A DNA stretch of 64,000 nucleotides from Bog-159 sp963738345 (lineage in GTDB: Bacteria; Acidobacteriota; Terriglobia; Bryobacterales; Bryobacteraceae), in assembly GCA_963738345.1 (NCBI GenBank), contig CAVTWI010000002.1, positions 6,014,001 to 6,078,000 of the forward strand, given 5' to 3'. Position 1 is the stretch's first letter, and every line of letters begins with the position of its first letter. Under the pieces are notes generated by a model that saw only the letters and a program-made list of their open reading frames with translations, made no database searches and was not told the DNA's origin. The position numbers and the translations under genes were made by a program. Shown piece after piece: positions 42,334 through 49,386 of the stretch.

Positions 42334-43188
42334 ATGCAGAACTTCGATGTAACGCTCAAGCTCCTGCTCCAAAGCTCAGACACGTTGATCATGCGGGAGC
42401 TAGTTGGGAACCCGGTTACGAAGTGGCTGGACGTTGAGTTGCCCAAAGTGCAGAATCTCCGTCTGGATTTGCTGGGCGAGACTGCCGCTGGCCATCTGGT
42501 GCATCTGGAATTGCAAAGCGGCAACGATCAGACCATGCCGCTCCGTATGGCCGAATACTGCCTGGGAGTCCGGCGACTGCTCGGCCGGCTTCCGCGCCAG
42601 ATCGTTTTGTACGTGGGTGAGGCGCCGCTAAAAATGGACGACCGGCTGATCGGCGACGATTTCTCCTTCCAGTATCGATTGATCGACATTCGCACACTGG
42701 ATGGACAACGCCTTCTCGAAAGCGATAGAGTCGGAGATAATATAATTGCGATCCTGGCCCGCTGGCAGGACAATAAGGTAGCAGTCCGTAGGATCGTCGA
42801 GCGGATTGCCGAACTCACCGCTCCGGATCGGGAAAAGGCTTTAGCCCAGTTGTTCATACTGGCTGGCTTGCGAAGGTTGGGACAGACCGTAGAAGAGGAG
42901 GCGCAAAAAATGCCGATTCAGACCAGTATTCTGGAACACGATGTCTTAGGGCCGCTGTTTCAAAAGGGACGCCGCGAAGGGCGGCAGGAAGGTTTGCAGA
43001 AAGGTTTACACGAAGGCGAATCTAAAGTCCTCCGCCGCCTGATTGAAAAGCGCTTCGGCTCCCTGCCCCCGTGGGCTGCTCAAAAGCTAGAGGCTCTTCC
43101 TGCGCCCGCCCTAGACGACCTTGTCGAACGAGTGCTCGACGCCAAAAGCATCGAAGAGTTGCTCGCCAATACCAGCGCGGACCAGTAA
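42334..43188 (+). CDS. Rpn/YhgA-like PD-(D/E)XK nuclease family protein (DUF4351-type tail)
   Basis: The N-terminal half shows LDVELPKVQNLRLDLLGETA followed by LVHLELQSGN, the D ... E-x-Q core of PD-(D/E)XK nucleases in the Rpn (recombination-promoting nuclease) group. The C-terminus has the GRREGRQEGLQKGLHEGES repeat and VLRRLIEKRFGSLPPWAAQK, typical of these proteins. The length is 284 residues. No clear ribosome binding site precedes ATG 42334. Rpn proteins are linked to mobile DNA and, in some cases, phage defence; the role here is unknown. Confidence 0.82.
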   Translation: MQNFDVTLKLLLQSSDTLIMRELVGNPVTKWLDVELPKVQNLRLDLLGETAAGHLVHLELQSGNDQTMPLRMAEYCLGVRRLLGRLPRQIVLYVGEAPLKMDDRLIGDDFSFQYRLIDIRTLDGQRLLESDRVGDNIIAILARWQDNKVAVRRIVERIAELTAPDREKALAQLFILAGLRRLGQTVEEEAQKMPIQTSILEHDVLGPLFQKGRREGRQEGLQKGLHEGESKVLRRLIEKRFGSLPPWAAQKLEALPAPALDDLVERVLDAKSIEELLANTSADQ

Positions 43189-43206
43189 CTGCTTCGGACG
43201 TCGTCG

Positions 43207-44046
43207 TTATCGGCGAAGGCGGCGTGCCAAGTCCGCGGCCCGCTCGAATTCGTCGCGCGCGGCATGCGTTCTTAGATTTTCACGAATCTGTTCCAGTTCG
43301 TTGATGTAAGCGGTGAGCGCCTGCTCAATGGATTCGGTATTGGTGGCAAGGATGTCGCGCCACAATTCATAGGCGCTCAGAGCCAAGCGGGTGCTATCGA
43401 TCAGGCCGGGTCCGGCCACTTGCAGATCTTCCGGCGCGGTCAGATTTTCAGCGACCGTGGCGGCCAAGGCGGTAGACGCAAGCTGAGGTAGGTGCGAAGT
43501 GAAGGAAACCAAGCGGTCGTGTTCGGCAGCCCCCAGCATGATCGTCTTAGTGCCGATGCGCCCCAACCATTCGACGAACTCGAGCGCGGCCGGAGTTTGC
43601 AGGTCGGCAGGAGCGGCGGGCGTCAGTACGTAAGTCCGTCCGCGGAACAAATCGGCATCGGCAGCCGCCGCGCCCCGTTTCTCTTTTCCGGCAAGGGGGT
43701 GTCCGCCGAGGAACTGGCAACGCCGTATCAGCTTGCGCGCTTCGGTGACGATGGTGTGTTTGGTACTACCCGCATCGGTGACCAGCGCTTCGGGGCGAAC
43801 CAGGGAATCCAAATGGTGAAGGGTATCGAGGATGAGCCCGATCGGTTGCGCCAGGTAGAGAAGGTCCGCTGCAGCCGCGGCCTCCTGGAGCGATGCACTG
43901 CGGTCAATCGCGCCGCACTCCAAGCCCGCGCGCACGGAGCTTTGTGAACTGACACCGAGGATGGTCCCGCTGAACCCGGCCTTCTTCAACGCCAGGCCGA
44001 AGGACCCGCCGATCAAACCTACGCCAACAATGGCAACTGTATCCAT
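43207..44046 (-). CDS. tyrA: Prephenate dehydrogenase
   Basis: The N-terminal Rossmann motif VAIVGVGLIGGSFGLALKKA, LYLAQPIGLILDTL and the catalytic region VTDAGSTKHTIV and FLGGHPLAGKEKRGAAAADA identify the family. LVSFTSHLPQLASTALAATV supplies the substrate-site His. The enzyme converts prephenate to 4-hydroxyphenylpyruvate for tyrosine. The length of 279 residues is normal, without a fused chorismate mutase; that activity is encoded separately at 45073. It is the last gene of the leftward aromatic supra-operon, 12 bases after aroF. Confidence 0.95.
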   Translation of the reverse strand: MDTVAIVGVGLIGGSFGLALKKAGFSGTILGVSSQSSVRAGLECGAIDRSASLQEAAAAADLLYLAQPIGLILDTLHHLDSLVRPEALVTDAGSTKHTIVTEARKLIRRCQFLGGHPLAGKEKRGAAAADADLFRGRTYVLTPAAPADLQTPAALEFVEWLGRIGTKTIMLGAAEHDRLVSFTSHLPQLASTALAATVAENLTAPEDLQVAGPGLIDSTRLALSAYELWRDILATNTESIEQALTAYINELEQIRENLRTHAARDEFERAADLARRLRR

Positions 44047-44058
44047 TCCCTAATTCGA

Positions 44059-45072
44059 CTAAATTGTACGACCCACGGCGGGCGCGATGATGCGCAACTG
44101 CCGCATGAGTTCGTCAAACTGCTCGGGGCGCAGCGATTGCGCGCCATCGCTGAGGGCACGGTCGGGATCGGGATGGACTTCGATCAGCAAGCCATCGGCG
44201 CCCGCAGCCACGGACGCGCGGGCCATCGGGGCAACTTTATCGCGCCGCCCGGTGCCGTGCGACGGGTCCGCCACCATGGGCAGGTGCGAGAGTTTCTTCA
44301 CTACGGGTATGGCGGAGATATCCATGGTATTGCGGGTGTAAGTTTCGAAAGTGCGGATGCCGCGCTCGCACAGGATGACGTCGTAGTTGCCGCCCGCCAT
44401 GATGTACTCGGCGGACAGCAGCAGTTCTTCGATGGTCGCCGCGATGCCGCGCTTCAGTAGGATCGGCTTGCGCAGCTTGCCGAGTTCGCGCAGCAGGTTG
44501 AAGTTCTGCATATTGCGCGCGCCGACTTGCAGGATGTCGGAGTACTCAGCCACCAGCGGAATCTGAGTTTGATCCATGACCTCGCTGACCACCAACAGCG
44601 CATTGCGGTCGGCAGCGGCGCGCAGCAATTGTAGACCTTCCACGCCCATGCCCTGAAAACTATAAGGTGACGAGCGAGGTTTGAAAGCGCCGCCGCGAAT
44701 GACGCGGGCGCCGGCGCGCGCCACCTGTTCGGCGGCCAGATCGATCTGCTCGCGGCTTTCGACGCTGCACGGTCCGGCCATCACCACCACTCGTTCGCCG
44801 CCGATCGACACGTCGCCGATCTTTACCACCGTGCCGCCGGGGTTGAAATTGCGGCTGGCCAGTTTGTAGGGCGAAGCGATGCGGTGCGCTTCTTTCACGC
44901 CTTCCATCACTTCGAAGACTTCCAGGTCCACGTCCACCTTGCCGCCCACGCCGCCGAGCACGGTGTGCATCACGCCGGTGGAGCGGTGTACGTCGTAACC
45001 CTCGCCCACCATGCGGTCGATGACCGACTGAATCTGGGGCTCCGTGGCCCCCTGCTGCATAACGACTAACAT
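44059..45072 (-). CDS. aroF: 3-deoxy-7-phosphoheptulonate (DAHP) synthase
   Basis: The product starts with a ferredoxin-like regulatory domain (MLVVMQQGATEPQIQSVIDR), then VVMAGPCSVESREQIDLAAE, RGGAFKPRSSPYSFQGMG, LQVGARNMQNFNLLRELGKL, PILLKRGIAATIEELLLSAE and VADPSHGTGRRDKVAPMARA. This is the DAHP synthase type found in Bacillus and Thermotoga. It condenses PEP and erythrose 4-phosphate, the first step of aromatic biosynthesis. The N-terminal domain usually mediates feedback by aromatic amino acids. The ATG follows the chorismate mutase stop without a gap. Confidence 0.97.
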   Translation of the reverse strand: MLVVMQQGATEPQIQSVIDRMVGEGYDVHRSTGVMHTVLGGVGGKVDVDLEVFEVMEGVKEAHRIASPYKLASRNFNPGGTVVKIGDVSIGGERVVVMAGPCSVESREQIDLAAEQVARAGARVIRGGAFKPRSSPYSFQGMGVEGLQLLRAAADRNALLVVSEVMDQTQIPLVAEYSDILQVGARNMQNFNLLRELGKLRKPILLKRGIAATIEELLLSAEYIMAGGNYDVILCERGIRTFETYTRNTMDISAIPVVKKLSHLPMVADPSHGTGRRDKVAPMARASVAAGADGLLIEVHPDPDRALSDGAQSLRPEQFDELMRQLRIIAPAVGRTI

Positions 45073-45381
45073 TTATGAATCTCCGTCCGTACTGGTTTCC
45101 ATGCGAATTCTTTGGATGGTGCGCATCTCGTCGATGATGCGCTCGAAGATGCGCTTAACGCCGTCGGGCGTGAGCGGGCCGTCGTTGTGGCTGGTGATGT
45201 TCTCGAAAACCTGCTCTTCGCGGCGCGGCTCGTAGATGGGCAATTGGGCGGAGCGCTTCACGCGGCCGATCTGCTCCACCACGCGCGTGCGTTCGTTCAG
45301 CAATTCGAGCAGGCGCAGGTCCAGTGCATCGATGGCTACGCGATATTGTTCGAGCGATTGCAGCGCCTCTTCGCGCGTCAC
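45073..45381 (-). CDS. aroQ: Chorismate mutase, AroQ class
   Basis: From GTG 45381 the 102-residue helical product reads LEQYRVAIDALDLRLLELLN, ERTRVVEQIGRVKRSAQLPI, YEPRREEQVFENITSHNDGP and GVKRIFERIIDEMRTIQRIR, matching the AroQ fold with its catalytic Arg and Lys residues. It converts chorismate to prephenate, the substrate of tyrA in the same operon. Its frame is open upstream into the last part of trpA, so a TrpA-AroQ fusion cannot be excluded. GTGA overlap with a possible trpA stop supports separate proteins. Confidence 0.88.
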   Translation of the reverse strand: MTREEALQSLEQYRVAIDALDLRLLELLNERTRVVEQIGRVKRSAQLPIYEPRREEQVFENITSHNDGPLTPDGVKRIFERIIDEMRTIQRIRMETSTDGDS

Positions 45382-46205
45382 GGCGCCTCCGCCGCGCGCA
45401 GGTCGAAGCCGCTGCTTCAGCTCGCGCACGAAGGATTCCAACTGGGCTTCGAGCGAGTCGCTTTGGCCGCTGGCGTTCGATCAGGTTGACGATGGCGCTG
45501 CCGACCACCACGGCTTCCACCTGGCGGCCCAATTCGGCGACATGTTCCGGGCGCGAGATGCCGAAGCCCACGGCCAGCGGTAGGCTCCGTCACCGCGCGC
45601 ACTGCGGCTACCAGCGGGGCGACGGTGTTCGAAAGAGACTCGCGCGCGCCAGTCACACCCGTGCGCGAAACCAGGTAGACGAAGCCCGTGGAATATTGCG
45701 CCACCAGGCGCAGGCGCCGCTCGGTGCTGGTGGGGGCGGCGAGAAAAACGGTATCCAGATTCTGGCGGCGCATGGCGTCCACGTAATCGCCGGCTTCCTC
45801 CACGCTGGCATCGGTGAGCAGGCAGCCATCGATTCCGCAGGCTGCGGCGTCCCGCGCCAGAGCCTCAACGCCATAGCGAACCACGGGGTTCAGATAGGTG
45901 AACAGCATCAGCGGAATTTCTGAGCGGCTGCGGATCTGGGCGGCGATTTCGAGCACTTTGCGTAGGGTGGTGCCCGCGGCCAAAGCCCGCTGCCCGGCGC
46001 GTTGAATTACGGGACCGTCGGCGATGGGATCAGAAAAAGGAACTCCCAACTCGATCAGGTCCGCCCCGCCGCTTTCAAGCGCTGCGACGAGCGCGGGAGT
46101 CCGGGCGGGCGAAGGATCGCCGGCCGTCAGATAAGCGATCAGAGCCTTGCGGCCGGTGCGCTTTAGGTTTTCGAAGAGGAGCGCGATGCGGGTTTGGGGT
46201 ATCAC
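45378..46205 (-). CDS. trpA: Tryptophan synthase alpha chain, with frame breaks near the 3' end
   Basis: From GTG 46205 the product has ALIAYLTAGDPSPARTPALV, GADLIELGVPFSDPIADGPV with the catalytic Glu/Asp, IPLMLFTYLNPVVRYGVEAL and GFVYLVSRTGVTGARES. A single-base break near 45578 leads to LAVGFGISRPEHVAELGRQV and VVVGSAIVNLIER in another frame. A second near 45470 leads to DSLEAQLESFVRELKQRL. The protein cleaves indole-glycerol phosphate and channels indole to TrpB. It overlaps trpB by 4 bases. The catalytic core is intact, so consensus errors are likely. Confidence 0.9.
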
Positions 46206-47401
46206 TCGGCGTCCAATTCCTTGAGGTTTTCGCGGTAAATATCGATATCTTTGTCGCCGCGGCCGGACAAATTGACGATGAAGATCTGGTGGCTGGCGGC
46301 AGGTGCGCGGCGGATTGCCTCGGCCACGGCGTGGGCGGATTCGAGGGCCGGAATCAGCCCCTCAATGTGGCACAGCAGGCGAGCGGCTTCGAGGGCTTCG
46401 TCGTCGCTGGCGGAAACATACTCGGCGCGGTTGCGGTCGTGCAGCCAGGCATGCTCGGGGCCGATGAGGGCGTAATCCAGCCCAGCGGAAACGGAGTGCG
46501 TTAGGGAGACCTGGCCGTCGTCATCTTGCAGCAGATAGCTGCGCGCACCGTGCAGAACGCCCGGCGATCCGCCAGTAAAGCGGGCCGCGTGATCGCCCAG
46601 TTTGGGACCGCGTCCACCGGCCTCGATGCCGATCAGTTGCACGGCTTCATCCGGCACGAAGGCGTGGAAGATACCGATGGCGTTGCTGCCCCCGCCGACG
46701 CAAGCGAACACTGCGTCAGGCAGCCGTTTTTCGGCTTCCAGAATCTGGCGGCGGGCTTCTTCGCCTATGATCTTTTGGAAATCCCGCACCATCACGGGAT
46801 AAGGGTGCGGTCCGAGCGCCGACCCCAGCAGATAGTAGGTAGTGCCCACGTTGGTCACCCAGTCGCGGAGGGCTTCGTTGATCGCATCTTTCAGGGTACG
46901 GCTGCCGCTGGTCACGGGGACCACCTGGGCGCCGAGCAACCGCATGCGAAAGACGTTCAGGCGCTGGCGGCGCATGTCTTCCTCGCCCATGTAGACCACG
47001 CAATCGAGCCCCAGGCGCGCGCAGACTGTGGCGGTAGCGACGCCATGCTGCCCGGCGCCGGTTTCGGCGATGATCCGGCGCTTGCCCATGCGGCGGGCCA
47101 GCAGGCCTTGGCCCAGCGTGTTGTTGATTTTGTGCGCGCCGGTATGCAGCAGATCTTCGCGTTTGATGTAAATGCGCGCCCCGCCCAGATGCTCGGTGAG
47201 CCGGCGGGCGAAATACAGGGGCGTTGGACGGCCGGCGTAATTCAGCAGCAGGTCGCTCAGTTCAGCTTGGAAAGCGGGATCGGCGCGCGCTTGCAAATAA
47301 GCCTGCTCCACCTCTTCGAGCGGGGCCATCAGCACTTCCGGTACGAACCGGCCGCCGTAGGGTCCGAAGTGTCCGCCTGCGTCTGGTTGGGCTGTCATCA
47401 T
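46202..47401 (-). CDS. trpB: Tryptophan synthase beta chain
   Basis: The product has FGPYGGRFVPEVLMAPLEEV, the PLP-lysine motif EDLLHTGAHKINNTLGQGLL, AETGAGQHGVATATVCARLG, CVGGGSNAIGIFHAF and the C-terminal VNLSGRGDKD. These are diagnostic of TrpB1. The start ATG 47401 overlaps the trpF stop (TAATG); a longer frame to 47512 runs back into trpF and is rejected. It joins indole and serine to make tryptophan. No frame break is seen. Confidence 0.97.
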   Translation of the reverse strand: MMTAQPDAGGHFGPYGGRFVPEVLMAPLEEVEQAYLQARADPAFQAELSDLLLNYAGRPTPLYFARRLTEHLGGARIYIKREDLLHTGAHKINNTLGQGLLARRMGKRRIIAETGAGQHGVATATVCARLGLDCVVYMGEEDMRRQRLNVFRMRLLGAQVVPVTSGSRTLKDAINEALRDWVTNVGTTYYLLGSALGPHPYPVMVRDFQKIIGEEARRQILEAEKRLPDAVFACVGGGSNAIGIFHAFVPDEAVQLIGIEAGGRGPKLGDHAARFTGGSPGVLHGARSYLLQDDDGQVSLTHSVSAGLDYALIGPEHAWLHDRNRAEYVSASDDEALEAARLLCHIEGLIPALESAHAVAEAIRRAPAASHQIFIVNLSGRGDKDIDIYRENLKELDAE

Positions 47402-47994
47402 TATTTCAATACCGGTGCGCTTGTCAGGGCGGCTTTTAGGAAGGCCGCCATTTTGACATGATCTTTGCGTCCAGGGGAGCTTTCGATTTTGGAACAGACA
47501 TCCACACCCCAAGGGCGGACTTGTTCAATCGCCTGTTGCACGTTTTCGGCACTGAGGCCGCCGGCCAGGATAAGCTTCTCGATGCCGGCGGGGACACGGG
47601 ACCAATCGAAGGTTTGGCCGTTGGTTGGGCCGTCCACCAGAATAGCTTCCGCTGCGGCGGGATAGGCGGTGTCGCTGGGGGTGCCAAGCATGCGAACCGC
47701 TTTCCACACCCGCATCCCTTGCGGATACTGCTCCGGCACTTCGTGGCCGTGCAATTGGGCGATATCCAAGCCGACTTGCTGAGCGATCCGCTGTATGGTC
47801 TCCGGCACTTCGTCCACAAATACACCGACGCGCAAGACGTGCGCGGGCAACCCGTGGGCCATGGCAGCGGCGGTGGCGGGGTGGATGTAGCGGGGGCTGG
47901 CCGAATAGAAATTGAATCCGAGGGCGGCAGCACCGCCGTCGATAGCCGCCAGCGCATCTTCGCGATTGGTAATGCCGCAGATCTTCACCATCAT
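47401..47994 (-). CDS. trpF: Phosphoribosylanthranilate isomerase
   Basis: The product starts MMVKICGITNREDALAAIDG and has ALGFNFYSASPRYIHPATAA, VGVFVDEVPETIQRIAQQVG, LDIAQLHGHE, AILVDGPTNGQTFDWSRVP and KLILAGGLSAENVQQAIEQV, with WGVDVCSKIESSPGRKDHVK at the end. These match TrpF, with the catalytic Cys in the first motif and Asp in the later DV-S motif. The length of 197 residues is normal. It overlaps trpC by 4 bases and trpB by 1 codon region. Confidence 0.96.
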   Translation of the reverse strand: MMVKICGITNREDALAAIDGGAAALGFNFYSASPRYIHPATAAAMAHGLPAHVLRVGVFVDEVPETIQRIAQQVGLDIAQLHGHEVPEQYPQGMRVWKAVRMLGTPSDTAYPAAAEAILVDGPTNGQTFDWSRVPAGIEKLILAGGLSAENVQQAIEQVRPWGVDVCSKIESSPGRKDHVKMAAFLKAALTSAPVLK

Positions 47995-48779
47995 GCGGTC
48001 ACCAGGGCGCGCAGAGTGGCGGCTGGATCCGCCGATTTCATGAGGTGTTCGCCGACCAAAAAGGCCTGGAAACCGGCTTGGCCTAGCGTTTCGATATCGC
48101 GGCGGGAGGCGATGCCGCTTTCGCTAACCTTTATTACACTTGGCGGGATCCGCGGGGCAAGGCGCACGGATGTTTCAAGCGTCACGGCGAAGGAGGTGAG
48201 ATCGCGGTTGTTCACCCCGATGATTGCCGCACCAGCATCGAGTGCCTTCGAGAGTTCAGCATCGTCATGCACCTCAACCAGCGCCGCCATGCCGAAATCG
48301 GCTGCCAGCGATGCGAGGCGGCGGATTTCAGCAGTCTCCAGGATGGCCGCTATTAATAAGATGGCGTCCGCCCCGCCTCCCGCAGCCTGCAGGATATCGT
48401 TTTCACCCAACGTAAAGTCCTTGCGCAACACTGGCAATCGGCAGACGTTGCGAGCCGCTGCCAGATCCGCCAAACTGCCCTGAAAGAACGGTTCGTCGGT
48501 TAGTACCGACAGTGCGGCCGCGCCGCCGGATTCATATTGCCGGGCTTGGCGGGCGGGGTCGAAATCGGGCGCGAGCAAGCCCTTACTGGGCGAAGCCTTT
48601 TTGATTTCAGCGATGATGGCGGGGGCGTGGACGGTCAGTGATTGACGAAAATCGCGGCGCGAAGCACGCGCCTCTTCCGCTTGCCGTTCCCAGGCTTTGA
48701 CAGCGGCGGAAGACGGCGCGGGGCACGCGAGCTTGTGGGCGACAATACGGGCCAGCACGTCTGGAACGGTGTCAATCAA
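47991..48779 (-). CDS. trpC: Indole-3-glycerol phosphate synthase
   Basis: The product has IIAEIKKASPSKGLLAPDFD, YESGGAAALSVLTDEPFFQG, VLRKDFTLGENDILQAAGGG, ALVEVHDDAELSKALDAGAA, IIGVNNRDLTSFAVTLETSV and VSESGIASRRDIETLGQAGF, all conserved in TrpC. The start appears to be TTG 48779 (TTGATTGACACC). It closes the indole ring from CdRP. This is the first gene of the leftward operon; trpE, trpG and trpD are absent here. No attenuator with Trp codons was seen in the 5' leader. Confidence 0.96.
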   Translation of the reverse strand: MIDTVPDVLARIVAHKLACPAPSSAAVKAWERQAEEARASRRDFRQSLTVHAPAIIAEIKKASPSKGLLAPDFDPARQARQYESGGAAALSVLTDEPFFQGSLADLAAARNVCRLPVLRKDFTLGENDILQAAGGGADAILLIAAILETAEIRRLASLAADFGMAALVEVHDDAELSKALDAGAAIIGVNNRDLTSFAVTLETSVRLAPRIPPSVIKVSESGIASRRDIETLGQAGFQAFLVGEHLMKSADPAATLRALVTA

Positions 48780-48995
48780 CTTAATTTATGGTATCAGGCC
48801 CAATGGCGGGAAGGCGCGTAACGGGTGTGAATGTGAACGCGGCGAGCTGCGTGTTTCCGAGGCAGCTACGGAGTGGGGAGGAACCATTGCTTGCTTAAGG
48901 GAGCGCAGCTCGCTAAGCGTCCACATTGATTAGTGACATAAGTAAGGAAAACGTTTCAACTTAATTCGGGATTTGTACCTATTCCCAAAGTCCCC

Positions 48996-49041
48996 TTGCT
49001 TACCGAGAGGAGAGCGGGATATACTGATCTCGGTAACCGAG
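48996..49041 (+). promoter_or_regulatory. padR promoter with palindromic operator candidates
   Basis: TTGCTT (48996-49001) and TATACT (49020-49025) are spaced by 18 bases. A perfect palindrome CTCGGT-A-ACCGAG (49029-49041) lies just after the -10, and a matching half site TTACCGAG (49000-49007) overlaps the -35. The arrangement fits autorepression by the PadR protein encoded next. The rest of the gap from 48780 holds short GC-rich inverted repeats (near 48898-48912) and no gene. Confidence 0.65.
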
Positions 49042-49049
49042 GGAACGAC

Positions 49050-49385
49050 GTGAGCAAACCAACCGATCTCGTCCAGGGTACGCTGGACCTCCTGATTTTG
49101 AAAATCCTGGCTCTGGAGCCCCAGAATGGCTGGGCGATCAGCCAGCGCCTGAAGCAGGTATCGGGCGACATCCTGCAGGTGAGCGATGGCTCGCTTTACC
49201 CGGCGCTGCATAAGTTGGAGCAGGAGGGGTGGATCACCGCCGAATGGAAGCCCAGCGAAAACCGGCGCCGGGCGAAGTATTACTCTCTGACCGCGCTCGG
49301 CCGTGGGAAGCTCAGCCAGGAGTCGGCCGATTGGGAGCGCCTCTCCACCGCGATTTCTCAGGTGGTGCGGCTTAAGGAGGCCTGA
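49050..49385 (+). CDS. PadR-family transcriptional regulator (acidobacterial type)
   Basis: From GTG 49050 the product reads LVQGTLDLLILKILALEPQN, GWAISQRLKQVSGDILQVSD, GSLYPALHKLEQEGWITAEW and RRRAKYYSLTALGRGKL, the winged-helix pattern of the acidobacterial PadR subfamily. The length of 111 residues is normal. An earlier in-frame start at 48996 would lie inside the promoter and is rejected. It is followed 1 base later by an ADOP permease gene, the standard partner in this phylum. It probably binds the palindrome upstream of itself. Confidence 0.94.
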   Translation: MSKPTDLVQGTLDLLILKILALEPQNGWAISQRLKQVSGDILQVSDGSLYPALHKLEQEGWITAEWKPSENRRRAKYYSLTALGRGKLSQESADWERLSTAISQVVRLKEA

Positions 49386-49386
49386 G

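Noticed and set aside
46526..47461. 311-codon plus-strand frame opposite trpB
   Set aside because: trpB is fully conserved on the minus strand; the plus frame has no recognisable domain.
48780..48995. Trp attenuator upstream of trpC
   Set aside because: No short leader frame with tandem Trp codons and no terminator-antiterminator pair is visible.
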